DNA of 64,000 nucleotides, from contig NZ_JAWDIE010000019.1 in the NCBI RefSeq assembly GCF_037688875.1, positions 1-64,000 on the forward strand, in the 5' to 3' direction. The notes beneath the pieces are model-generated. The model ran no database searches and was not told where the DNA came from. It was given only the letters and a program-made list of their open reading frames with translations. This document shows, piece by piece, positions 8,831 to 21,252 of the stretch; the stretch's first letter is position 1, and every line of letters begins with the position of its first letter. Source of the DNA: Amphibiibacter pelophylacis. GTDB taxonomy: Bacteria > Pseudomonadota > Gammaproteobacteria > Burkholderiales > Burkholderiaceae_C. Both the position numbers and the translations under genes were made by a program.

Positions 8831-9967
8831 TCAGAGCAGGCGCACGCCGTCAGTGCCTTCAGTCAGATCGCGGTTTTTGCTGACCTTGCTGTGCAGCTTG
8901 ATCTGCAGCCGCAGATCGTTGGCCGAATCGGCGAAGCGCAGCGCATCCTCGTAGGTGATGCGGCCGCCGTCGTGCAGATCGAACAGCGCCTGGTCGAAGG
9001 TGCGCATCCCGGTTTCGGTACTGCGCTTCATCACCTCCTTGATCTCGGTGATTTCGCCCCGGAAAATCAGGTCGGAGACCAGCGGCGAGTTGATCATCAC
9101 CTCCACCGCCGCCACGCGGCCCTTGCCGGTGACGTTGGGCACCAGGCGCTGCGACACCATGGCGCGCAGGTTGAGCGACAGATCCATGTAGAGCTGCTCG
9201 CGGCGATCCTGCGGGAAGAAGTTGACGATGCGCTCCAGCGCCTGGTTGGCACTGTTGGCGTGCAGCGTCGCCAGGCACAGGTGGCCGGTTTCCGAGAACA
9301 GCATGGCGCTTTCCATGGCCTCGCGGTCGCGGATCTCGCCCATCAGCACCACGTCGGGCGCCTGACGCAGGGCGTTGCGCAGCGCCACCGACCAGTCGTC
9401 GGTGTCCAGGCCCACCTCGCGCTGGGTCACGATGCAGTTCTTGTGCGGGTGCACGAACTCGATCGGATCCTCGATGGTGATGATGTGGCCGTGACTCTGC
9501 TCGTTGCGCCAGTCCAGCATGGCGGCCAGCGACGTGCTTTTGCCCGATCCCGTGGCGCCCACCATGATGAACAGGCCGCGCGGGCTCATCACCAGATCCT
9601 TCAGCACGGACGGCAGACCCATGGCGTCCAGCTGCGGCAGCTGGGTGGGAATCTTGCGCAGCACCAGGCCCACCTGGCCCTGCTGGACGAAGGCGTTGAC
9701 GCGAAAGCGCCCCAGATCGGTCGGCGAAATGGCGAAATTGCATTCCTTGCTGCGCTCGAAATCGGCGGCCTGGCGGTCGTTCATCAGCGAACGCGCCATG
9801 GCCGAGGTGTGCAGCGGCGTCAGCACCTGCGGCGAGACCTTCTGCACGCGCCCGTCCACCTTGATGGCGGGCGGGAAACCCGCGGTCAGGAAAAGATCCG
9901 AGCCCTCGCGCGTGATGACCAGCCGCAGCAGGTCGGTGATGATTTTGGTGGCCTGGGTGCGATCCAT
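8831..9967 (-). CDS. pilU: Type IV pilus retraction ATPase PilU
   Basis: This 378-residue hexameric secretion ATPase assists PilT in pilus retraction. The N-terminal PAS-like domain (about 1-100) contains SDLFLTAG, and the ATPase core carries Walker A GATGSGKST, the Asp box IITIEDPIEF, a Walker B-like VVLMGEIRD and the His box LATLHAN. Its acidic C-terminal extension and SDLFLTAG in place of PilT's SDLHLSAG identify it as the PilU paralogue. The gene lies 45 bp downstream of a cyclic-nucleotide-binding gene and in the same direction as pilT. Confidence 0.94.
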   Translation of the reverse strand: MDRTQATKIITDLLRLVITREGSDLFLTAGFPPAIKVDGRVQKVSPQVLTPLHTSAMARSLMNDRQAADFERSKECNFAISPTDLGRFRVNAFVQQGQVGLVLRKIPTQLPQLDAMGLPSVLKDLVMSPRGLFIMVGATGSGKSTSLAAMLDWRNEQSHGHIITIEDPIEFVHPHKNCIVTQREVGLDTDDWSVALRNALRQAPDVVLMGEIRDREAMESAMLFSETGHLCLATLHANSANQALERIVNFFPQDRREQLYMDLSLNLRAMVSQRLVPNVTGKGRVAAVEVMINSPLVSDLIFRGEITEIKEVMKRSTETGMRTFDQALFDLHDGGRITYEDALRFADSANDLRLQIKLHSKVSKNRDLTEGTDGVRLL

Positions 9968-10012
9968 AGTGACTGGTCTGTCCGTATCGGTGAAGTCGGT
10001 GAAAACGGGCGC

Positions 10013-10672
10013 TTACTGTCGCGCCATGAGGTTGCTCAGGCGCAGGCTGACCTGGCGCAGGTTGAGCGAGATGCGGCGCGCCAGCCAGGCCAGCAGCACG
10101 GCGGCCAGGCGCGGGTCGCGCTCCATCATGTCGTCGAGCTGCTGGGCGTCCAGCACCGCGACCTTGCAGTCGGTCAGGGTGTGGCAGCCCGAGAAGCGCA
10201 TCCCGGCATCCAGCAGCGACATCTCGCCCAGCGTCTGCCCGGCCTTGGCTTCGACCAGGCGCGTGGTGCCGCCCCAGGTCTGGCGCCGCTCGATGCCAAA
10301 CCGCCCTTCCAGCACGATGAACATGTAGTCGCCGTACTCGTCCTGGGCGATCACGTCCTGGCCGGCCTCGATCTCGACAAAGTGCAGGTAGCGGCTGATC
10401 AGCAGCAGCTGCTCGGGCTGCAGCGACTGCACGTGGCGCTGCGCCGCAAAGAGCGCGACGATGGCCTCGCGGCCCCAGTCCTCGTCCAGCGCCTTCCAGC
10501 GCAGCACGGTGCGCTTTTGCAGCCAGGTGACCAGCGGCTGGGTGTCTTCCAGCTCCAGAAAGCGGCTGGTGAAAAAAGCGCTGTCCTCTTCCGGAAAGGC
10601 GCTGGGTACGGTGCCGCGCCGCTCCGGGGTCTGTTGCGGTTCGGGCCGCAGGAAGGAAAGCAGGCGTTTCAT
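10013..10672 (-). CDS. Cyclic nucleotide-binding domain protein in the pil cluster
   Basis: This 219-residue soluble protein has a Crp/PKA-type beta-barrel nucleotide-binding domain (about residues 80-190); the phosphate-binding cassette region reads around GQTLGEMSLLD. There is no recognisable DNA-binding helix-turn-helix after the barrel, only a short helical end. It is therefore unlikely to be a Crp-like transcription factor and more likely a ligand-sensing partner. It lies between pilT (37 bp upstream) and pilU (45 bp downstream) on one strand, so a role in coupling cAMP or c-di-GMP level to pilus retraction is a reasonable inference, not shown by sequence. Confidence 0.8.
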   Translation of the reverse strand: MKRLLSFLRPEPQQTPERRGTVPSAFPEEDSAFFTSRFLELEDTQPLVTWLQKRTVLRWKALDEDWGREAIVALFAAQRHVQSLQPEQLLLISRYLHFVEIEAGQDVIAQDEYGDYMFIVLEGRFGIERRQTWGGTTRLVEAKAGQTLGEMSLLDAGMRFSGCHTLTDCKVAVLDAQQLDDMMERDPRLAAVLLAWLARRISLNLRQVSLRLSNLMARQ

Positions 10673-10709
10673 GGAGGGTCTTTCGGGCGACGGGGCGACA
10701 GGCCGACGG

Positions 10710-11753
10710 TCAGCCGGGGAAGTTTTCCGGGTACTTGGCCTTGTTGCGAGCCTCGGACGGGGTGATGAGGTTGCGCTTGACCAGATCGCTCAGGTTCTGG
10801 TCCAGCGTCTGCATGCCGACGTTGGTCCCGGTCTGGATGGACGCGTACATCTGCGCGACCTTGTTCTCGCGGATCAGGTTGCGGATGGCCGAGGTGCCGA
10901 TCATGATCTCGTGCGCGGCCACACGGCCCTCGCCGTCCTTGCGCTTGCACAGCGCCTGCGAGATCACGCCCACCAGCGATTCCGACAGCATGGCGCGCAC
11001 CATGTCTTTTTCAGCCGCCGGGAAGACATCCACGATCCGGTCCACGGTCTTGGCCGCCGACGACGTATGCAGCGTGCCAAACACCAGGTGGCCGGTTTCG
11101 GCGGCGGTCAGCGCCAGACGGATGGTTTCCAGATCGCGCATTTCACCGACCAGAATGGCGTCCGGATCCTCGCGCAGCGCAGCGCGCAGGGCGTTGGAGA
11201 AGCTCAGCGTCTGCGGGCCGACCTCGCGCTGGTTGATCAGGCATTTTTTGCTCTCGTGCACGAATTCGATCGGGTCTTCGACGGTCAGGATGTGGCCGTA
11301 TTCGTGCTCGTTGAGGTGGTTGACCATACCGGCCAGCGTGGTTGATTTGCCCGAGCCCGTCGGCCCCGTCACCAGCACCAGACCGCGCGGCTTGAGCGCC
11401 AGTTCGGCGAAGATTTTGGGGGCGCCCAGCTGCTCCAGCGACAGGATCTTGCTGGGAATCGTGCGGAACACCGCGCCGGCACCGCGCGCGTGATTGAAGG
11501 CGTTGACCCGGAAGCGCGCCAGGCCTTCGATCTCGAAGGAAAAATCGCACTCCAGCGTCTCTTCGTAGACCTTGCGCTGGGTGTCGGACATGATGTCGTA
11601 AATCAGCGCGTGGACCTGCTTGTGGTCCATGGCGTCCAGATTCAGGCGGCGCACATCGCCGTGCAGGCGGATCATGGGCGGCAGGCCCGCCGACAGGTGC
11701 AGGTCAGACGCCTTGTTCTTGACCGAAAATGCCAGCAGCTGTGTGATATCCAT
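10710..11753 (-). CDS. pilT: Type IV pilus retraction ATPase PilT
   Basis: This 347-residue hexameric ATPase drives pilus depolymerisation, twitching motility and DNA uptake. It starts MDITQLLAFSVKNKASDLHL, the canonical PilT beginning. It contains Walker A GPTGSGKST, the Asp box ILTVEDPIEF, Walker B AILVGEMRDLETIRLAL with the AIRNLIRE-type retraction motif near residue 290 (here SAIRNLIREN), and the His box FGTLHTSS. ATG 11753 is preferred to ATG 11759 because the AAAGGA ribosome site directly abuts the latter. It is divergent from yggS across 24 bp. Confidence 0.96.
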   Translation of the reverse strand: MDITQLLAFSVKNKASDLHLSAGLPPMIRLHGDVRRLNLDAMDHKQVHALIYDIMSDTQRKVYEETLECDFSFEIEGLARFRVNAFNHARGAGAVFRTIPSKILSLEQLGAPKIFAELALKPRGLVLVTGPTGSGKSTTLAGMVNHLNEHEYGHILTVEDPIEFVHESKKCLINQREVGPQTLSFSNALRAALREDPDAILVGEMRDLETIRLALTAAETGHLVFGTLHTSSAAKTVDRIVDVFPAAEKDMVRAMLSESLVGVISQALCKRKDGEGRVAAHEIMIGTSAIRNLIRENKVAQMYASIQTGTNVGMQTLDQNLSDLVKRNLITPSEARNKAKYPENFPG

Positions 11754-11777
11754 CGTCATCCTTTAACCTTCGCCCCC

Positions 11778-12538
11778 ATGAGCGATACCCCATTGATTGT
11801 CCCGCACGATACGCCCCCCCTCCAGCAGGCCCTGGCCGCGCTGCAGCAGCGCATGGCCGCTGCCTGCCAGCGCAGCGGCCGTGACCCGGCCAGCGTGCGC
11901 CTGCTGGCCGTGAGCAAAACCGTAGCAGCGCCCGTCATCGCGCAGGCCTGGATGGCGGGCCAGATCGATTTTGGCGAGAACTACGTTCAGGAAGCCCTGG
12001 AAAAGCAGAGTCTATGGCCCCATATTCGGCCGCATGACGGAGACAGCGCCCGCCCGGACCCGGTCTGGCACCTGATCGGGCCGCTGCAGTCCAACAAGAC
12101 GGCGGTGGTGGCGCGGCAGTTTGCGTGGGTGCACAGCGTGGACCGGCTGAAAATCGCCCAGCGCCTGTCCGACCAGCGCCCCGAAGGTCTGCCGCCGCTG
12201 AACGTCTGCGTGCAGGTCAATGTGCAGGGCGAGATCGGCAAAAGCGGCGTGCCGCTGGCCGAGGCCCAGGCGCTGTGCGCGGCCATCGCGCTGCTGCCGC
12301 GTCTGCGCCTGCGCGGTCTGATGGTCATCCCCGACCCGGACCGGGGCGCCAGCGCCACGCGCGCGGCTTTTGAAGCGCTGGCCGCGCTGCGCGACCGTCT
12401 GGTCGCCTCGGGGCTGCAAGGGCTGGACACGCTCTCCATGGGCATGAGCGGCGATCTGGAAGACGCCATCGCCGCCGGATCGACCTGCGTGCGCGTGGGC
12501 ACGGCGCTGTTTGGCGCCCGCACCGCTCCCCCGGCCGG

Positions 12539-12542
<4 letters not shown>
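11778..12542 (+). CDS. yggS: PLP homeostasis protein YggS/PROSC
   Basis: This 254-residue single-domain TIM-barrel protein binds pyridoxal 5'-phosphate without known catalysis and buffers PLP and amino-acid/keto-acid balance. The Schiff-base lysine is Lys47 in LLAVSKT. Family motifs follow: FGENYVQEA, WHLIGPLQSNK, VNVQGEIGKSG and LSMGMSGDLEDAI. The start is the ATG at 11778; there is no strong Shine-Dalgarno. Its stop overlaps the recG start by 4 bp (ATGA). Divergent pilT next to yggS is a common proteobacterial arrangement. Confidence 0.94.
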
Positions 12543-14635
<2,093 letters not shown>

Positions 14636-14809
14636 GCCAGAAACGCGCTATCCCGGGCCGACTTGGCATAAACACCGCGAATTTCCCGGATTTGCACAAG
14701 ATTTTTTATCAATCGGCCCGTTTGACACCATCAATTGGACGCCGATGGCTCTCAATCCTAGACTGGTTTCATTGATTTTTGACATTCAAACCAGCCTAAG
14801 GACAGCCTC

Positions 14810-17071
<2,262 letters not shown>

Positions 17072-17114
17072 GTCCTGCGCGTTCAAGTATCCGGTCGGGA
17101 TATAAGAACCAATC

Positions 17115-17142
17115 ACCCGGCTGCTTAGGTGGCCGGGTTTTT
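17115..17142 (+). terminator. Intrinsic terminator after katG
   Basis: A perfect 7-bp stem ACCCGGC/GCCGGGT (17115-17121 with 17132-17138) and a 10-base loop is followed directly by a run of T. It lies 43 bp after the katG stop and ends 26 bp before the oxyR start, so oxyR is expressed either by read-through or from a promoter lying inside this short gap. Confidence 0.75.
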
Positions 17143-17168
17143 GTATTTTCAAAACAGGAGTTTTTTTC

Positions 17169-18320
17169 TTGAATCTTCGTGAACTGCGTTACCTGGTTGC
17201 CCTGGCAGAGCATCTGCACTTTGGCCGCGCCGCTGAGGCCTGCAATATCACTCAATCCACCCTGTCGACCCAGCTGCGAAAGCTGGAGGGCTATCTCGGC
17301 CAAACCCTGATCGACCGTCAAAGCACCCCGATGTCACTGACGCCCATCGGCGCACAGATTCTCGAAAAGGCCCGGAAAGTCCTGCAGGAGGCGGATGATA
17401 TTCTCGCCATCACCCGCAAGCGGGCCAGTCCGCTGTCCGGTCCGCTCGTGCTGGGCATCATCCCGACGCTGGCGCCTTACTATCTGCCGCAACTGCTCAA
17501 TACGGTGGACAAGGCTTTTCCCGACCTCAGGCTGGTCATCCAGGAAGGGCAAACTGCCGAGTTGTGCGCGCGGCTTGAAAACGGCCTGATCGACGCCGCC
17601 ATACTCGCGCTGCCCACGCCGCTGGCCGGGCTGACCCAGCCGGCTGACGCGTCCGGATGTTCTCCGCGCCACTGTGACCGCTGCGAGGCCGCCGTTCAAG
17701 GACTGCCCGCGCCGCTGGACACCCGGCAATATGCTTTGAGCCTGCTGTTTGACGAGCCATTCCGCGTGGCCCTGCCCGGCAATCATCCACTGGCACGAGG
17801 GGATCAGACCCCGGTCACCATCGCCGACATCGACGATCTCGATCTGCTGCTGCTCTCCGACGGCCACTGCCTGCGCGGACAGGCCATGGCGATCTGCGGG
17901 CAGCGTGCCCAGCAGTTTGCTGATGCCGCCCTGGACTGCAGCGCCACGAGTCTTGAAACCCTGCTGCAGCTGATCGCTGCCGGACGCGGCTGGACCCTGC
18001 TGCCCGCCCTGGCCGCCCCGCGCGCGGATGCGTCGCGGGTCAAGGTTTTGAATCTGCAGGGCAATCACTTTCGCCGCCTCGGTCTGGTCTGGCAGCGCAA
18101 CAGCAGCCGCGACACCGGCCTCAGGCTGCTGGCGGAGCGTCTGGCGCTAAGCAGCCGACAGTCCCCGGAGCTGGCGCCGCCTTCACCATATCCACATGCG
18201 CAATGCCGTCCTCTTCATACGGCAGCCCCACCGCCTCAAAGCCCAGCGATTCATAAAAGGATTGCAGATAAACCTGCGCCCCAATCTGTATTCCTTGCCC
18301 CGGAAAACGACTTTCGGTGA
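17169..18320 (+). CDS. oxyR: OxyR-type LysR regulator with Cys-rich insertion and extended tail
   Basis: This 383-residue LysR-type peroxide sensor has a winged HTH (1-60), Thr100 in the IIPT motif, and the redox pair Cys234 and Cys243 in DGHCLRGQAMAIC, matching Cys199/Cys208 of E. coli OxyR. The start is TTG, chosen because AGGAG (17156-17160) precedes it by 8 bases and no ATG is available. Two oddities: about 35 extra residues at roughly 153-190 carry C164-x4-C169-x2-C172, and about 55 residues after the normal end (about 327) are encoded antisense to the last 200 bp of the convergent acetyltransferase gene. Its position after katG supports peroxide-responsive control of that gene. Confidence 0.88.
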   Translation: MNLRELRYLVALAEHLHFGRAAEACNITQSTLSTQLRKLEGYLGQTLIDRQSTPMSLTPIGAQILEKARKVLQEADDILAITRKRASPLSGPLVLGIIPTLAPYYLPQLLNTVDKAFPDLRLVIQEGQTAELCARLENGLIDAAILALPTPLAGLTQPADASGCSPRHCDRCEAAVQGLPAPLDTRQYALSLLFDEPFRVALPGNHPLARGDQTPVTIADIDDLDLLLLSDGHCLRGQAMAICGQRAQQFADAALDCSATSLETLLQLIAAGRGWTLLPALAAPRADASRVKVLNLQGNHFRRLGLVWQRNSSRDTGLRLLAERLALSSRQSPELAPPSPYPHAQCRPLHTAAPPPQSPAIHKRIADKPAPQSVFLAPENDFR

Positions 18321-18609
18321 AACGGATGGCTTCGGTGACCAGAAGCCGACCCAGTTTCATCGCCCGGAAAGCAGGCAGCGTCATCACCCGCCCGATCGAG
18401 GGCTGGGGGTATTTCAGCCCAGGATCAAGCACGCGGGCATAAGCGGCCAGATCAGGCCCCAGCCGCATCGTCAGATGCCAGGCCGCACTGTCGAAATCAT
18501 CCGGGTCCTGATAGGCGCAGCGCTGCTCCACCACAAACACCGCAGCGCGCGCCTGGAGTATCTCCAGCAGCTGACGCGCTGGCAGATCGTCCACGCGGGA
18601 CCAGGCCAC
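18121..18609 (-). CDS. elaA: ElaA-type GNAT acetyltransferase
   Basis: This 162-residue protein resembles E. coli ElaA, a GNAT-fold N-acyltransferase of unknown substrate. Shared stretches are RAAVFVVEQRCAYQDPD, AYARVL, the acetyl-CoA loop region IGRVMTLPAFRAMKLGRLL, and LQSFYESLGFEAVG-LPYEEDGIAHVDM. The GTG at 18609 is chosen because it overlaps the stop of the upstream membrane-protein gene by one base and gives the usual family length; an in-frame ATG at 18696 would add 29 residues unlike the family. Its last 200 bp overlap the extended 3' end of oxyR on the other strand. Confidence 0.85.
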   Translation of the reverse strand: MAWSRVDDLPARQLLEILQARAAVFVVEQRCAYQDPDDFDSAAWHLTMRLGPDLAAYARVLDPGLKYPQPSIGRVMTLPAFRAMKLGRLLVTEAIRFTESRFPGQGIQIGAQVYLQSFYESLGFEAVGLPYEEDGIAHVDMVKAAPAPGTVGCLAPDAPPAA

Positions 18610-18884
18610 TAGAACAGCAGTTTGGCCAATTTGTACAGGCCGGTGGCTATCGTGGCACAAAGGATCAGAAAGCATAAAAATTTGATGGATCCCCAATTGT
18701 CTTCATGCCATTCACCCCGCAAGGCGGAGAGCCATTGCGGCTGATACAGATACCTCAAGGACTCGAGAAAATCTTCCCAGTCGTCAAAAACCCATCGGCC
18801 GATCCAGATATACAGCGGAAGCGACACGAGGGCCATGACAAAAAGCAGGACGGGCCTGTCCACCGTCCAGACAGAGGGGTTCAT
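18609..18884 (-). CDS. Small two-helix membrane protein, unknown
   Basis: This 91-residue protein is not one I recognise. It has two predicted membrane segments, one at about residues 11-30 (VLLFVMALVSLPLYIWIG) and one near the C-terminus (FLCFLILCATIATGLYKLA), joined by an acidic, aromatic loop rich in Trp and Tyr. The ATG at 18884 is preferred to GTG 18890 because GGGAG lies 5 bases upstream. It is 29 bp downstream of the mscS-family gene and overlaps the elaA GTG by one base, so the three may form one transcript. Confidence 0.7.
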   Translation of the reverse strand: MNPSVWTVDRPVLLFVMALVSLPLYIWIGRWVFDDWEDFLESLRYLYQPQWLSALRGEWHEDNWGSIKFLCFLILCATIATGLYKLAKLLF

Positions 18885-18913
18885 CGTCACTCCCGATCAG
18901 GATGTTCAGAAGG

Positions 18914-20209
18914 TCAATCTGCCACCGGCGGTGTCGGCTCGGACGCCGCAGGCACGCTGCCGGTGTGGTGCACCACGCGCTGCGGGTAGGGAATCTCGAT
19001 GCCGTTGCGGGTGAGGAAACGCCACAGCGCCAGGTTGACGTCGGAGCGCACATTGCCCTGGCCGTTGTCCGGATCGCCGATCCAGAAATTGACCTGCAGA
19101 TCCAGGCCGTCGGCGCCAAAGCCGATCAACATGACGCTCGGGCCCGGATCGGCCAGGACGCGGGGCACGGCGCGGACCAGTTCGACCAGTTGCGGGAACA
19201 GCGCGTCCAGATCGGTCTCGTAACCCACGCTGACGCGGGTATTCAGCGCCACACGGCTGTCGGTAAAACTGATGTTTTCGATGCGGTTGGTCACCATCAT
19301 TTCATTGGGTACGATGGATTCAATCCCGCCCGGCGTGCGCAGCACGGTATAACGCGTGTTGATATTGGTGATACGGCCTTCGAAATTATCCACGCGAACA
19401 TGGTCGCCAATGCGTACGCTCTGCTCGGCCAGAATCACGAAACCGCTGACATAGTTCGCCGCCAGTTTCTGGAAACCCAGGCCAATACCCACACCGACTG
19501 CACCGCCCAGCACGGAGAGCGCCGTCAGCGGTATCCCCGCCGCCGACATCGCCAGCAGAATGCCCACAAAAATCAGCACGCTGCGCAGCGCATTGGCCGC
19601 CATTTTGCGCACCGACAGGTTGGAGCTGGAGCGCAGCAGGCGGCTTTCGATCGCCGACGACAGCCACATCACCACCAGCATGATCAGCAGCGTGGAGACC
19701 ACCGCATCAAACACATTGCGCACCGACACCTGGGTGCCGCCCATCGTCCAGGTGATGTCTTCCATCAGGTGCAGGATGCCGGGCAGGATGTGCGTCAGCC
19801 ACAGCAGCAGCAGCACCCAGACCCCCCAGGACAGCGTGCGCTCGGCCCAGTTCACCCAGGCGCTGCCCGGAAAAGACGCCAGCAGCACGCGCACCGTGAC
19901 GCGGATGACCAGCAGGCCCAGCACCAGCGGAACCGCCAGGTTGTAGAAAAACAGCGGCTGTCCGGCCTGCAGATGAACCCGCGCGGCAATGCCCACGCCC
20001 ACGGTCAGCAGCACCGGAAAGACCACACCATCCACACCCCGGCTGCCGTACCAGATGCCGTTGCCCGGATGGCGCCGCCCCAGGTGGCGGCTGATACCCC
20101 AGGCCAGCAGCACCAGCACGGCGACGGTGACGATTTCGATCAGCGTGCTGAGCTGCCAGAGGCGGCCAAACCACGCCGTGATGATGTTTGTCATTTCCTG
20201 TTCAGTCAT
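18914..20209 (-). CDS. MscS-family mechanosensitive ion channel
   Basis: This 431-residue inner-membrane protein has four or five N-terminal membrane helices and then the MscS core: the pore-lining TM3 region rich in Gly/Ala (LSVLGGAVGVGIGLGFQKLAANYVSG, about residues 235-260) followed by the beta domain GDHVRVDNFEGRITNINTRYTVLRT and the alpha/beta cytosolic domain. It is longer than MscS itself (286 aa), closer to the YbdG/YnaI-like or MscK-tail size range. Such channels open on hypo-osmotic shock. The start at ATG 20209 is preceded by AGGAAAG; an upstream in-frame start at 20275 adds an unlikely leader. Divergent from moxR across 77 bp. Confidence 0.9.
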   Translation of the reverse strand: MTEQEMTNIITAWFGRLWQLSTLIEIVTVAVLVLLAWGISRHLGRRHPGNGIWYGSRGVDGVVFPVLLTVGVGIAARVHLQAGQPLFFYNLAVPLVLGLLVIRVTVRVLLASFPGSAWVNWAERTLSWGVWVLLLLWLTHILPGILHLMEDITWTMGGTQVSVRNVFDAVVSTLLIMLVVMWLSSAIESRLLRSSSNLSVRKMAANALRSVLIFVGILLAMSAAGIPLTALSVLGGAVGVGIGLGFQKLAANYVSGFVILAEQSVRIGDHVRVDNFEGRITNINTRYTVLRTPGGIESIVPNEMMVTNRIENISFTDSRVALNTRVSVGYETDLDALFPQLVELVRAVPRVLADPGPSVMLIGFGADGLDLQVNFWIGDPDNGQGNVRSDVNLALWRFLTRNGIEIPYPQRVVHHTGSVPAASEPTPPVAD

Positions 20210-20286
20210 GCGTTTCTTTCCTGAGTGCCACAGCACAAATTGGGGTATTGTCAGGCTTGCCCTGTCACCGCCCAACCCCGATTGCG

Positions 20287-21252
20287 ATGCCCAGCCAGCC
20301 CCAAAACAACGAAGGCCACCCCGGCGCCAGCGGCGACCCGGTTCAGGCCCTGGAAGAACTGTTCGTTCAGCTCAATGGCCTGATTCTAGGGAAAAACCGC
20401 CAGATCGAACTGGCCATGGTCTGCCTGCTGGCCGGCGGTCACCTGCTGATCGACGACGTGCCCGGCGTGGGCAAAACCACGCTGTCGCACGGACTGGCGA
20501 TTTCGCTGGGCCTGCAGTACGGCCGCGTGCAGTTCACCGCCGATCTGATGCCGTCCGACCTGACCGGCGGCAGCGTGCTGGATCCGCAGGCGCAGCGCTT
20601 TGTCTTTCACCCCGGCCCCGTGTTCAACCAGCTGCTGCTGGCCGACGAGATCAACCGCGCCGGGCCCAAGACCCAGGGCGCGCTGCTCGAAGCCATGGAA
20701 GAGCGCCAGGTCAGCGTGGACAACGTCACCCACCCGCTGCCGCAGCCCTTTTTTGTGATCGCCACGCAAAACCCGCTGGACCAGCGCGGCACTTACGCGC
20801 TGCCCGAATCGCAGCTCGACCGCTTCCTGATGTCGATTTCGCTGGGCTACCCCAGCCGCGAGGCCGAGCGCGCAATGCTGACTGGCGTGTCGCGCCGCAG
20901 CCTGCTGTCCGGCCTGCGCACCGTGCTGCCGCCGCCGCTGCTGGCGCAGATCCAGCAGCGCGTGGCCACCGTGCACGCGTCGGCGCCGGTGCTGGACTAT
21001 CTGCAGAACCTGATCGCCGCCACGCGTTCGGGGCAGTGGTTTGTCCACGGACTGAGCCCGCGTGCGGCGCTGGCCCTGCTGGGTGCGGCGCGGGCGCACG
21101 CCTGGCTGGCCGGGCGCAGCCACGTCGCCCCGGACGACATCCAGGCCATCCTGCTGCCCTGTGCGGCGCACCGTCTGACCGCCCTGCCGTCAAGCGGGCG
21201 CAGCGCCCGCGACCAGCTCCAGCTGATGATGGACCGCATCGAGGTCGTCTGA
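20287..21252 (+). CDS. MoxR-family AAA+ ATPase
   Basis: This 321-residue AAA+ ATPase of the MoxR group has Walker A GVGKTTL in DDVPGVGKTTL, the RVQFTADLMPSDLTGG segment, Walker B LLLADEINRAGPKTQ, sensor 1 IATQNP and the family's LPESQLDRFLM stretch. MoxR proteins act as chaperone-like remodellers of partner proteins, usually with a DUF58/VWA protein encoded beside them. The stop overlaps the next start as TGATG. Together with the DUF58 and transglutaminase genes downstream it forms a compact three-gene cassette found in many bacteria. Confidence 0.93.
   Translation: MPSQPQNNEGHPGASGDPVQALEELFVQLNGLILGKNRQIELAMVCLLAGGHLLIDDVPGVGKTTLSHGLAISLGLQYGRVQFTADLMPSDLTGGSVLDPQAQRFVFHPGPVFNQLLLADEINRAGPKTQGALLEAMEERQVSVDNVTHPLPQPFFVIATQNPLDQRGTYALPESQLDRFLMSISLGYPSREAERAMLTGVSRRSLLSGLRTVLPPPLLAQIQQRVATVHASAPVLDYLQNLIAATRSGQWFVHGLSPRAALALLGAARAHAWLAGRSHVAPDDIQAILLPCAAHRLTALPSSGRSARDQLQLMMDRIEVV

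Noticed and set aside
14720..14809. OxyR-type ATAG/CTAT boxes upstream of katG
   Set aside because: Only partial half-sites could be aligned and the second half fails; not strong enough to annotate.
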